Assembly: GCF_003324165.1 (NCBI RefSeq)
Contig: NW_025407830.1
Location: 310,001-374,000 of the forward strand
Direction of reading: 5' to 3'
DNA: 64,000 bases
From: Naegleria lovaniensis
Lineage: Eukaryota > Heterolobosea > Eutetramitea > Acrasida > Naegleriidae
Shown here: positions 21,165 through 32,103 of the stretch, in pieces
Position numbering within the stretch: the stretch's first letter is position 1
Layout of the letters: every line of letters starts with the position of its first letter
The notes under the pieces: model-generated
What the model was told of the DNA's origin: nothing
The model's input: only the letters and a program-made list of their open reading frames with translations
The model's database searches: none
Position numbers and translations under genes: made by a program

Positions 21165-23629
21165 TTATCTCTTTCTCTTCTTTGAGTCTTGGGCTCGTTT
21201 GTCCTTCTTGGTACGGTTGTCAACAAACTTCATGATCGAACCTGGTGATTTCTTACCCAAAACTTTCTTGCCACCTCCAACCACGTAAACTTTCCTTCTA
21301 CTTGTCTTCACAGAGGCATTCTTATACAGTTTCATGAGTTCTTTCGATTTTTCTTGTGGTGTTAATTCTTGGCTTTGTGCAATGACTTCTGCCTTATCTT
21401 TAACTTCCTTAATTTTCTTTTGAGCTCTGAATTTTCTTCTAATCTTGGCTTCGAGAACAGCCTTGATTGGTCTTGCATCAATTTCAGCCATCTTTCGTTT
21501 AATTTCGTCAGCTTCTTCTTTGGTGATTGGATCTTGCTTTCTAAATGATTTAACTTCATCATCAGCTAACCAATCTGGAACATCCTCGTCATTGAAAGCA
21601 TATCTGTGGAATGCATTATCAATAAATTCTCTACGTTCTTTCTTTCGGAGAAGTTTTTTACCAAGAGCTAAAGCAGTGGCTCTCACTTCAGGATCCTTCA
21701 TCTCTTTAGGCATGATTTCAAAGCCACCAACATCTTGTTTGGTTGGTTGTGTTCCTACCTTTCTCTTGAAGTCAGAGATAGCTGATTCATCTTCTTCATC
21801 ATCGTCATCATTATCAGACTCAGAATCCGAAGAGTCCACTTCTAAATCTTCCTCTGTAATGTTGTCAAGTCGTCCGAGTTTACGTCTCTTTGTTCGTGTG
21901 GCATTGTCATCTTCGTTATCACTATTTCCGGTGGCTTCTTCCATTAACACGCTGAAAATATTTTGATTGAAGAATTGGTCTGCCTTAGATTGTTTCGAGC
22001 CTAAATCTCTGTGTTCAATGAGGAGTGGATTTGTATTTGGTGCTCCATATTTTTCTTCTTCATAATTAATAGCTTCATAAAGCTCGTTCTTTTTTTGAGA
22101 ATGATCATCTCGTGATTGGAGAATGCTTGCCTTGAATCTTCTTGTCTTCTTTTCCATAAGTTGTTGATAGAGGGCATCAAGTTCAGCTTCCAAAATTTCA
22201 TCTCGCTCGTCTTCGTCCAATTCAATCTTACCAAGTGCTTCTTTTTCTTTTCTTACTTGTTCCTTCTTGAGTTCTTTTTGTTTCAAGTAAGCATCATAGG
22301 CTTGACTTGTGACTGATGGGTCCAAAACGGCATTTAACATGTCCTTACTTGAGATATCTTTCATACGGAACAGAGCAGTATCTTCATAAATGTCGAGCAT
22401 ATCTTCTGGTCTTTCTGTTGCTGCTTTGATAGCAAGTTTCTTTTGTTTTTCTCTCAATTTCTTTTCCTTTTTCTTTTCAATCTTTCGGTGTTTGTCCTTG
22501 AGTTCCTTCAATTCTCCTTCTAACTCTTCTTCATCAGATGGAAGCTCCATCTCGTCACTTGCTGTTGCTAAATTATTTTCTTCGTGAATAGGATCCAAAA
22601 CTTCATCCTCTTCGTCTTGCTCAATAATATCTTCATTATTTTCTGCGTCAAGTTCATCCTTAAAATCTTTCATATTATTTCTCCATTTGAGCAACATTCT
22701 GAAATCTGGTTTACCCAACACACGCAAGTCTTCACATGCTTCAATGATATCTTTGGTTGTAAGTGGATGATTTAAATAAATTTGGGATGATTCGTCAAAT
22801 TCAAGCTCGTTGTAATCTACTAAAATCTTAATTGGTTGTTCAGTTTCAATAAACTCTGCGACGCTGCACTTCTTATAGAGCAATGTAAGACCTTCTTCGT
22901 AGCCTTCTTGGTTTGGCTTTTGTTTTGCTAAATCTCTGAATGATAATTTCAATTTCTTCTTTTGTGCTTCAACGTCCTCAAATACTAATGAAGAATCAAA
23001 GAGTTTAGGATCAATTTCCTTTGGAGCTTTATATCCAAAACAACAAATATAGATTTCTGCAGATGCATCTCTTGATGCTTTTGGTTTGGTTGCTTCAACT
23101 TTGGTAAAGAATTGATTCAAAACCCACATCAGGGATGTATAATCTTTTGAACGAAAGACTTTGGTAATAAATAAGCCTTCAGGCTTCAAGAATTCTGTTG
23201 CCATCTTTAAAGCAAACAAGCACAACTCGGATTGCGAGAAAGCGTCTTTGAGCCAGTTGGCACCAACGTTTGGTGCACCGTCATGAAGAACTACATCACA
23301 CTTTTGTCCTCTGAGCACGTTCTTGACCATAGTCATGGTCTTTTTGTAGTGATATCACCTTCAATTGTTGTAACGTGCGGAATTGCTTTGATAGGACAAA
23401 GATCTACACCCACAATGGTGGAATTTACGGGCATGAACTTTTTAGAGACTTGAAGCCAACCACCAGGTGCCGCACAAAGATCCAGCAATACTCGTGATGT
23501 ACCGAGAAAATCATACTTTTTGTTGAGTTGAACCAATTTGAAGGCAGCACGTGAACGATAGCCTTGCTCTTTGGCCATATGATAGTATTTATCAAGACGT
23601 TCTGCGTTCTTCTTTGTCTTTTTCACCAT
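21165..23629 (-). CDS. SPB1: Spb1/FTSJ3 pre-rRNA 2'-O-methyltransferase, one frame break
   Basis: Nucleolar enzyme that methylates the large-subunit rRNA A-loop and acts in 60S assembly. The FtsJ domain has Lys31 (RAAFKL), the SAM motif [11 protein letters not shown] (from D50), [20 protein letters not shown] and FITKVF (catalytic Lys). A long charged Spb1 C-terminal part follows, ending in basic [14 protein letters not shown]. Near 23333-23345 the frame changes within GDITTK and resumes at TMVKNVLRG; adding one base to the A-run (ACAAAAAGACC) joins them to 821 residues, the normal length. A 19-nt intron would delete the conserved GDIT and is not credible. I therefore treat it as one gene with a single missing base. 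Confidence 0.85.
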
Positions 23630-23867
23630 TTTCTAATATTGTTGGGGATGTTGTTAATAATGATAAATATTCAAAAATCGGAGAGAGCGGAAGAGAGAAA
23701 AATGATGATGCAAAAAAGACACCAGAGCTATTGTTGTTCGTAGAATTTTTTTCTTCAAATTAAATTTTATTCTTCAACAATTTTGAAGATGGCACGAAGA
23801 AGGCTCTTCGAGAGCAATAGTGTAAACAACCTTGTAAGCTATGTACTAGTATTAGGGAACATGTGAT

Positions 23868-26393
23868 TTACTTTTTCTTTCTGGTAATGAATGGTATTTT
23901 CCTTCGGAACAAGTTCTCTAAAAACGAGAGTTTCGATGTAGAGCCCTGTGTTTCCGATGGTTGCTGCTGTTGTTGAGGTGGTTGAGTACCCATTGTCGAC
24001 GATGTGGAGGGTTGAACCAGCGAACTCGCAGATCGAGATTTGGATAATGTTGGTGGATTCGATACTGCTTGCTGAGGTGTGGTTGTGGATGGAGATGCTC
24101 GGTGAGGTGGAATTTGAATGAAAGGCATCGATGGCTCATATTGCTGCTGATGTTGTTGATAATATTGCAAAGGAGGATATTCGTATTCAGTCGATTGAAC
24201 TCCCTTTCTGAGATAGGTGAGATTTTCTCGTGTTGAGGTCGCAGCTGTTCCTCCACCAATGGATGTCGTCGATGCAAAGGTACCACCGTTTGTTCCAAAT
24301 GGCCTAAACTACCTGTGCTGTTGGATTGTGCTAACGATGGATATGAACCTGAAGCGTTTCCAGTAGCTGTATTCTTCTTTTTGAGAATGTGTAATGCTTG
24401 TGAAATCTTTGATGCATCACTTCTTTGAGGGTCACCATCTTGAGATGGCTCTTGCTCAAATGGAATATGTACTGGTGGTAATGTATTATTGTTTTTGTTA
24501 CCAAATGGAGATGGCTCGTTGAGGGTGACTGGTGAATCTTGCATTCGTTCAGCATCCTGTCCATTGAGTAATTGTGATAAAGGTGGAAGATAATTTCCAT
24601 CTCTAACATATCTATTGAATCCAAATGGGTCAGAAGTCGATGAAGTATTAATATTTAAGGAGCTAGGTCTGTTGTTAGTCAATCGGCCACTACTGCTGGA
24701 TTGTTGATTATGTACAGAATAGGATGGTTGAAATGCTGTTGTGCTTGTTGTTGATTTTTCATTAAATCCGCCAATAATTCCGGTACTGCTTGTTGGAATT
24801 GCATTGGGAGTACTCGCATTCATTATTGTCGATGGATTTGCATTCAAAGGTTGGTGATGTATTTGAGGATGAATATTGCTTGAAGTTGCTGTACCATCGG
24901 AAGGAGCGCTGCTAGTTGTCACAATTGGGTTTACCGTGTTGGGATTAAACGAGGATGAAGAATTTTGAGGTTGATGACTGCTAATACCACCACTACCTGC
25001 AAATGCTGGAATGCCATATTGATGATGATGTGACGGAGAGGATTGTACTACAGAATGAGCACCTGTGGATCCCAACCCGGAATATGTCTGTCCTGTTGTG
25101 GTATTATACGAAGAGTTATAATGATGAGACGGATGTGTTTGTGATGAAAAAGCAGTAGTCGGTAATTGATGTGACGATGAGCTTGTTGTGGACATGTGAC
25201 TTGGTGATTGTTGTGGATGTCCAAAATAAGTTGGTGCATGATGATGATGTTGCTGCATGTGAGCATGTTGATAAGGATGCTGCATATATGGGTCTACGTG
25301 CGTGGTTGTGAGTGGTTGCGGAGGATAAAATTGCTGCTGGCTGTGTGGTGCATTGATTTGAGAAGAGGATGGTGAAGCATTTGCAAGAGGCATTCGATGA
25401 TAAGGACTAGTAGATTTGTTAGGAGAAATTGGTGGATGAATCACGTGCTGACTTGGAGCCGAATAATAGTTAGCATTGGTGTAGGAATTTAAAGCAATGG
25501 CGCCTCCCGATGACTGCTGTCCAACATGACCTGACGAAGAGCCACTACCTTGAATCATCATGGAGGGCATTGAAAATCTCTTGTTTCTATTTGCATCTTT
25601 CTGTTGCTGATTTCTCGAGCCTCTCATTGTGTCACCACCGGTGTTTTCATCATCCTCATCGTCTAATACATCGTCTCCAATAATTTCATCCTCATCCACA
25701 ACCTCATCTTCATCCAATAAATTTGCAGGCATTCCTCCATATTGCTTACTCAATCGCTGTTGTAAATCCTTGAAAAATTCCTCTTCGTTTTGTGATCTTC
25801 GATTCGAACTCGAATTTCCTCCACCAAGAACTGTTTGTTCCAAAATCAAATTTGAGTTTGAGCTTGTAGCTCCACCCGAGCTCATTGCATCTCCTGACAC
25901 AATGGAAGGAAGTGACCATCTTTTGGATTTTGTTATGGAGCTTCGTTTAGATCCACTTCCTCCAATAATTGTTTTTGGATGAGCTCTGATGAATTTAATT
26001 TCTTCATTGATTGCATCAATTTTGCTTTGAATTCTCTCTTTGGATAATTCGTCACTGTTCGGTAACATGTCCGTGAGATCTTGACGCTTGTTTTGCAGTG
26101 CTTGAAGCTGTTATTGTACATCATTCGTTTGCAAATATGTGTTCATCAAGAATAAACATGAAAGTAACCATTTTGGTCAACCATAGAACCTCTTCAAATA
26201 TTCAACATACCTTTCTGTATGGCCATCTCGGAATATCATTCTCTCGACATATCCTCTTTAATTGTGTGAGAGAAATTTGCATAGCATCAGCAGCCTCCTT
26301 GATAGGAAGATCAAAGTTCTCCTGGATATCCTGAAAGGTTATCTCCTTTTTCCTCTTACGTTTGGATTTGACAAAGTTTGTAAAGTTAACCAT
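23868..26393 (-). CDS. RWP-RK domain protein with a long disordered tail, one frame break
   Basis: Two exons: 26211-26393 and 23868-26107 (intron 103 nt, GTATGT to AACAG). Exon 1 holds almost the whole RWP-RK DNA-binding domain: ITFQDIQENFDLPIKEAA, LTQLKRICRE, then IPRWPYRK right at the exon end. Exon 2 continues with an amphipathic segment (KLQALQNKRQDL) and ~700 residues of Ser/His/Gln/Pro/Asn-rich disorder. Between ~24170 and 24310 the coding frame changes without an intron; one missing base near GGCC (24302) would give 807 residues ending LFRRKIPFITRKKK. RWP-RK proteins are transcription factors known mainly from plants and some amoebae. Confidence 0.8.
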
Positions 26394-26786
26394 GGTAGTT
26401 ATTGTTGATGATGATGTTACTTTCTCTGTTATTTCGGTTGAAAGTTCCTAGGAATGTTGATGAAACTACTACTACTACTCGATGAATATAAATAAATATT
26501 ATAAACAAACAACAACAATTAGAGAGTATACAAGAATACTTGAAATGATGATGATTCTAATTCACCCGAAACAATATTGCTAGGGATGAAAAATAGAGAG
26601 TCAAGTAATTAAATAGTGCACGCCAAATAAAACCACAACAAGGCTTTTCTTCACCGAATCCTTTCAAACCCTGAACGGACCGGATCGTCAATGCGTGTGT
26701 TCTGAGAGATTGTAATTTCTCTTTTTTAGAGAGTTTTGAACAAGTTGAACACCGAATGGAAGGCTTTCAAAACTCGAATGTACTTT
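26394..26786 (-). other. Intergenic region, no gene seen
   Basis: Between the RWP-RK start and the stop of the small gene upstream on the same strand. AT-rich with short trinucleotide runs (ACT near 26467-26480). No structured repeat found. Confidence 0.35.
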
Positions 26787-27169
26787 TCAATGCAACCCAG
26801 TGTCAGCTAAACCCGTTGTTGTTGTTGTACTTGTACTTTTAAATGGCCCAAACGGTTTGCTTTTTTTTGAGAGCTGACGCAATTGAGAGGATGTTGTTTC
26901 TTTTTTAATGACAGAATTTCTATGTGGATCATCAGTTTTCATTGATGGACGGGATTGATCGAGAATGGTTGATTTCATACCAAAATGACAAGAACCCTGT
27001 TTTTCAAATAATCTGAGTTTGAGGAAGGCATCCAAGTGTGAATCAGATCATGGTGTAGACGAATGTTGTGATGTCGATAGGATGTGTGAGTCCACTCTTG
27101 AGATAGTGTCGTCATGTTCAACACTTTGATTTGCCCAGTGGACCTCTTTGGGATGACAAGTTGACACAT
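26787..27169 (-). CDS. Small unknown protein, probable single frame break
   Basis: Two overlapping frames (26975-27169 and 26787-27035) together give one 127-residue protein if one T is missing in ACTTGG near 27030. Residues ~25-50 have a regular His/Tyr/Arg pattern (EWTHTSYRHHNIRLHHDL) that continues into DAFLKLRLFEKQGSCHFG, which looks structured. The C terminus is Ser/Thr/Lys-rich and disordered. I recognise no family. It is divergent from the ubiquitin-like gene, 170 bp away. Confidence 0.4.
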
Positions 27170-27339
27170 TTAATTACCCGCCTTATCTGTTTCCTTCTCG
27201 GTCCCACCAACGCACATAACTACAGTTTGTTGTGTTAAACCCTGGTTCGATAATGTAGAATCTGTGAACCTAGTGATATTTTTAGTTATATTAACACAAG
27301 GTTCATCATAGCAGTTCGCTCAACCACAGACGAAAAAAA

Positions 27340-27573
27340 ATGCAAATCTTTGTCAAAACTTTAACAGGAAAGACGTTGACAGTGGACGTCCAACCTAGTG
27401 ATTCGATTGAGACCCTCAAGGCCAAGATTTATGATAAGGATGGAATCCCATCTGATCAACTTCGTTATTTCTGTTCGGGAGGACAATTAGAGGATGGAAG
27501 AACGGTCGATGACTACAACTTGCAAGAAGATTCTACCATTTATCTCGTGTTGAGGTTACATCGATGTGCTTAA
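27340..27573 (+). CDS. Ubiquitin-like protein without the GG tail
   Basis: 77 residues, single exon, start after an A-run. It aligns with ubiquitin end to end without gaps ([38 protein letters not shown]). Lys6, 11, 27, 29 and 33 are kept, but Lys48 is Gly, Lys63 is Glu and Ile44 is Phe. The C terminus is LRLHRCA instead of LRLRGG, so it cannot be activated by E1 as it stands. It is a monomer unit, not a polyubiquitin repeat, and has no fused ribosomal protein. It may be a non-conjugated ubiquitin mimic or an old ubiquitin copy in decay; the intact frame favours some function. Confidence 0.85.
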   Translation: MQIFVKTLTGKTLTVDVQPSDSIETLKAKIYDKDGIPSDQLRYFCSGGQLEDGRTVDDYNLQEDSTIYLVLRLHRCA

Positions 27574-27602
27574 ATAAATATTTCTATCTGTTTTGACAAG
27601 AC

Positions 27603-27608
27603 AAAAAA
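27603..27608 (-). terminator. Polymerase III terminator of the second 5S gene
   Basis: A6 on the plus strand, T6 on the transcribed sense, directly after the 5S 3' end. It lies 30 bp past the ubiquitin-like stop. Confidence 0.75.
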
Positions 27609-27726
27609 GGCTACAGCACTGCAGGTTCCCAAGTTGTCTCCAACCTCAGTACTGATGCAGCTCGACGATGCTTAACTTCTCAAATCGGACGGGATGAGGT
27701 GCATTCATCGTGATATGGCCGTAGCC
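27609..27726 (-). rRNA. 5S ribosomal RNA (second copy)
   Basis: 118 nt on the minus strand, identical to the copy at 15582-15699 by direct comparison. Same terminal pairing, box A and T6 terminator. It points left, tail-to-tail with the ubiquitin-like gene. Identity between copies 12 kb apart in opposite orientation implies recent duplication or gene conversion. Confidence 0.95.
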
Positions 27727-27744
27727 AGTCATGAACCTAACACC

Positions 27745-27760
27745 GTTCTTTTCCATCTTC
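27745..27760 (-). promoter_or_regulatory. Conserved 16-nt box upstream of the second 5S gene
   Basis: GAAGATGGAAAAGAAC on the minus strand, 18 bp before the 5S gene; identical to the box at 15556-15571, but the flanking spacers differ. Confidence 0.5.
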
Positions 27761-27854
27761 TTCACATGTTTCCCAGATGAATTTTTGAATTGACAACGAC
27801 GTGAAGTTGCATCCAAATCGTTTATAAAATTAGTTTGATTTTTCCTTCAGAAAA

Positions 27855-30800
27855 ATGTCAACCTCTTCTTCTTTTTCATTCCCTGTTGAAGGCTTACAAC
27901 CCAAAGATGAAATTCAAGCCACTGCATTTCTTCAAAGATTTCCAAATTATGATGGGCGTGGAGTGATCGTTGCAATATTTGATACAGGAGTCGATGGTAA
28001 GTGCTAAATTCCCAATTCCATCATAGTCTGAAATACAATGAATGTTGAAATGATCATTCCGAAATGATAACAGTTGGAGCTCCTGGGTTGAAGGGAAAAA
28101 CAACAGATGGATCCTACAAAATTGTGGATGCTGTCGATTGTACTGGTAGCGGAGATGTTTCTTGTAAAACGATCGTGAAAGCAGATGAAAACGGAATGAT
28201 CACTGGAAAATCAGGTAGAAAATTAAAGATTGATGAAACTTGGAAAGAAATGAATCCTTCTAATCAATACCGGATTGGTATCAAGAATGTATTTGATATT
28301 TACCCTCAACCATTGGTAGATAGAGTTAAAGAAGAACGAAAGAAACAATTCCAAAAGAAACAGACTGAGAAAATTGTGGAATTGAAAGAAAAAGCAAATT
28401 CTTTGAGAAACTCATCGAATGAAGAATCTGTTAAAAAACAAGCTTCTGAAATTGACAAGCAGATTGCTGCACTCGAAGAACTTTTGTCTAAAATGTACGA
28501 AGATACTGGTCCTGTTTTGGATTGCGTTGTGTTTTTGGATGAAAAAACTTCTGTTTGGAGAGCAGTCGTTGTTTCAGAGTCGTATGATCCGAATGTTAAT
28601 ATATTTGAGCCTGTCGACGAGGATCAGGTCATTGATTTAAGCAAAGAAAAACTTCTTTGTGACTTTAAATTGGAACATCAATATGGAACCTTTACAGAGC
28701 TGGATCTTTTAAATTATTCTGTGAATATTTACGATAATGGAGATATTTTATCCATTGTTGCTCCCTCTGGATCTCATGGTACACATGTGGCTGGAATTGT
28801 TGCTGCTTATTTTCCAGATCAGCCCGAGCTTAATGGTGTTGCTCCTGGAGCTCAAATAATTACATGTAAAATCGGTGATTCTAGGCTTGGAACGATGGAG
28901 ACAACTCTTTCTCTCAATAGGGCCTTAATTTCCTGCTATTTGAACAAGTGTTCTATCATTAACATGAGCTATGGAGAGCCGACATCTCTTGTAAATTCCG
29001 GATTCTTTAAAGAAAAAGTGGATGAGTTGGTCTACGAACATAACGTCACTTTTGTGAAAAGTGCAGGTAAGTGAAATTTGTGAAGCGACATTGTGCAAGA
29101 ATTTTACATGAAATAGGTAATAGTGGTCCAAATTTCACAACAACGGGAGCCCCATTGCAAGATGCTTGTATCGGTGTAGGTGCGTATGTAACCAGTTCCA
29201 TGATGAAATCCCAATATGGATTGTCAGAGTTGGTTCCTGATTCACAATTTACATGGTCCTCAAGAGGTCCAACAGATGACGGTGCCTTTTGTCCTTGGAT
29301 TTCTGCTCCTGGTGCTGCTGTTACTTCAGTACCTAATTACACGCTTCTTAAAAATCAAAGGTTTGTGTTAACTATCTATTTCAATAGGTCATGACATTTT
29401 GGTTTCTTGAAGAATGAATGGAACATCTATGGCAAGCCCAAACGCTGCGTAAGTAGATTGAATTAGGTTATTATTGGTTGTTTACTCACTGAACTTTTAA
29501 AGAGGAGGTAAGTTTAATGAGATGTCTAATCAGTGTAACATTTTGAAACAACTTTCATCACAATTTAGGACTTGCATTGTTGTACAGCGGCCTTTTAGCT
29601 GAAAAAAAACAATGGAACCCATACTATATCAAACGTGTGATTGCAAACACTGCAAAAATTAACGTTGAAAATAAGAGCGAGCACGAACATTCACAGCACC
29701 CTTGCTCCATTGGACATGGCTTGTTACAAATTCTTTCATCGTATGAGTTGATTGACAAACATCCGTATAATCCAGAAACAGACAACTATCGATATGAAAT
29801 CACCATTCCTCAAAGAAACAATGCCAGAGGAATTTATCTCCGTGAACAACTTGAGACACACACTGCACAAAGATACACAGTCAACATTGATTTGAAATAT
29901 GCCAACAAGACAAAAAACTCTCACAAAATAGAATATGAAAAACGACTTAAATTGGTACCAGTTATTTATCAAGGGACAGGAAATACCATTTTCACAGACG
30001 AGCCAATTTCTCAAAAAGTCCCAAATTTCATTCGTTCACCTGAATATTTACACTTGCCAGGATGCTTTACTTTCGATGTCCAGATTGCTACTGAGATGCT
30101 TGCTTCTGGAGAAATTTATTCTGCTCGACTGGATGCCTACGACTGTGATCAATTATCATTTGGTCCTGTTTTTTCTGTACCCATTACTGTGATCAAACCT
30201 GTTAAACTTTCACATGAATACGATCGTACCACATTTGCAGATATTAGAATGAAACCAGGAGAATTGTACAGAAATTATATAACCACTCCATCAAGTTCTG
30301 TTCAGTACTGTAAAATTACCTTGAGAGCAATGGAAGCGAATATCCAAAAGATGTTTGTACTTCATGCGACTCAACTCATTGACAAAGAGGCCTATTCTTT
30401 GCATGACACCAGGAAGTTTATTAACCTTTCAAAATCCGATGTGAGCTCACACTTTATCAAAACACTTCCAAATCGAACCTTGGAATTGACAGTTGGTCAA
30501 TTTTGGAGCACCCCAGGAGAATCAACATTAACAGTAGAAGTTGAATTTTTCGGATTTGATACCAATAGCGCGTCGAACGAAGGAGTATTTTTCGATGGAG
30601 CTGAATTTGTTAAAAAGATTCAAATTAATCCGTCGTTGCGTAACATGGAAATGCAAATGAGTGCAAAGCTTGACACTTGGAATGAAGTGTTGACTCCTGT
30701 TAACAGTGAAGATGACAAGTTGATTCAAATCCAAAATGATGAAAGAAATACCTATTTCGACACTGGAAAATGTAGCTACAACATGATTCTTGAATATAAT

Positions 30801-32081
30801 CTTAAAATGACATCTGAGCACGAAATCACTCCAAACTTACCTCAACTTTCAAACTATCTCTATGAGTCAGAATTGGAATCAAGAATGATCATGGTCTTTA
30901 ACAAGAATAAGAAACTGATGAATGTGGTCGATTTCCATCCTAAAAAGTTCAAGCTCAAAAAGGGAGACTATGTCCTTCGAGTTCTGCTTCGTCACGACTC
31001 GTTACCACTTTTGCAGAAATTTAAAAACCATCCCTTAATCATTTCACACGCTTTGGCCAAACCTATTTCTTTGAAATTCTACAAGAATGTGAATGGGGCT
31101 CTCTCAGATTCGAACAAACAAGATGAAAAATTCAAAATGCTCCATGGAAGAAGCAATGCCTTTGTATTGGGCTACACTGGAGTCGACATGAAAGATCTTC
31201 CTAAAGAAGTGAAAGCTGGCGATCGACTCACTGGTAAATTTCAATATCAAAGTTGTGAGACAGCCTTTTTACCATTGACCTTTGTCGTTCCACCTTCCTG
31301 TGTGAATTCAGAAAAATCCTCATCAACAACAAGTTCTGAGAATAAGGCCGACAAGAGAACACCCGAAGACAAGTACAAGGATTATATATTGGAACAGCAA
31401 TTATCCTATTTGAAAAAGTTGAAAGCAGAGGCATTGCCTTTTGTGGACAAGATGATTGAGGAACATCCAAAACATTTACCTGCACTGTTATTGAAATTAG
31501 AAATTTTGAAAGAGCAATACAAGTCACAAAAAGATGAAACAAGTACACTTTACAAGAATATTTGTGAATTAATGGACTCTGTCTTCCAGGTGATTGATCT
31601 TACTGCACTCGCTCTTCATTATGGAACTCTACCTAAAAACAAGACAAAGAATGAACATGAAGAATCTGAACAGGAAGCTATGGAATATCAATTGAAATCC
31701 AAGGAAATGGACAAGCAGAAAGATGCTTTGATATCGTGTTGGCAGCTCAAATTAGAGATTTTATTGGACCTCAACAATAGATTGGAGATTACAGATAGAG
31801 AGAAACAAATCAAAGAGGTCATGCATTCACTCCGACAATGGATTGACCCTACCGAGAAATGCTTACTGTTGGACATTCAATATGATTTATACTTTAAACA
31901 GTACTCGGTGGCGTTACAAAAAGTGATGAAGGCATTAACTGGAGATGCTACCCACGAGAATGAGTCCAAGCTATTTGACATTCTTATATCAGTAACAAAG
32001 GATCTTGGTTTTTCTCATTGGCACTCCTTATTATCCAAGGTTAAGAAATCAAAATATCCTGACGAATATCCCTTATTTTAA
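27855..32081 (+). CDS. TPP2: Tripeptidyl-peptidase II (giant subtilase), 6 exons
   Basis: 1310 residues, the usual size for TPP2, a cytosolic exopeptidase that trims peptides released by the proteasome. Exons: 27855-27996, 28074-29066, 29117-29360, 29413-29448, 29503-29507, 29569-32081. Catalytic residues: Asp43 (IFDTGVD), His282 (SHGTHVAG) and Ser465 ([11 protein letters not shown]). The oxyanion region is SAGNSGP. The TPP2 insert between Asp and His (~60-230) is present with a coiled, Lys-rich part. The long C-terminal region is TPP2-specific, including a Lys/Glu-rich segment near residue 1080. Exon 5 is 5 nt (AGGAG), needed to give [15 protein letters not shown]. Confidence 0.9.
29503..29507 (+). 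other. 5-nt microexon of TPP2
   Basis: AGGAG between a TTTTAAAG acceptor and a GTAAGTTTA donor; flanking introns are 54 and 61 nt. The preceding exon ends in phase 2 (GC) and the next begins GA-CTT; the five bases give Ala-Gly-Gly just after the catalytic Ser region. Confidence 0.85.
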
Positions 32082-32103
32082 CACAATAAATTTTACACAT
32101 TAC

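Noticed and set aside
21445-21966. Long Ser-rich plus-strand frame inside Spb1
   Set aside because: It is the antisense shadow of the Glu/Asp-rich Spb1 C-terminal region and has no start context or domain.
23333-23351. A 19-nt GT-AG intron to repair the Spb1 frame
   Set aside because: It would remove the conserved GDIT segment of the FtsJ domain and is shorter than any plausible intron; one missing base explains it better.
25629-25982. Plus-strand Ser/Pro-rich frame inside the RWP-RK gene
   Set aside because: Antisense reading of acidic low-complexity codons.
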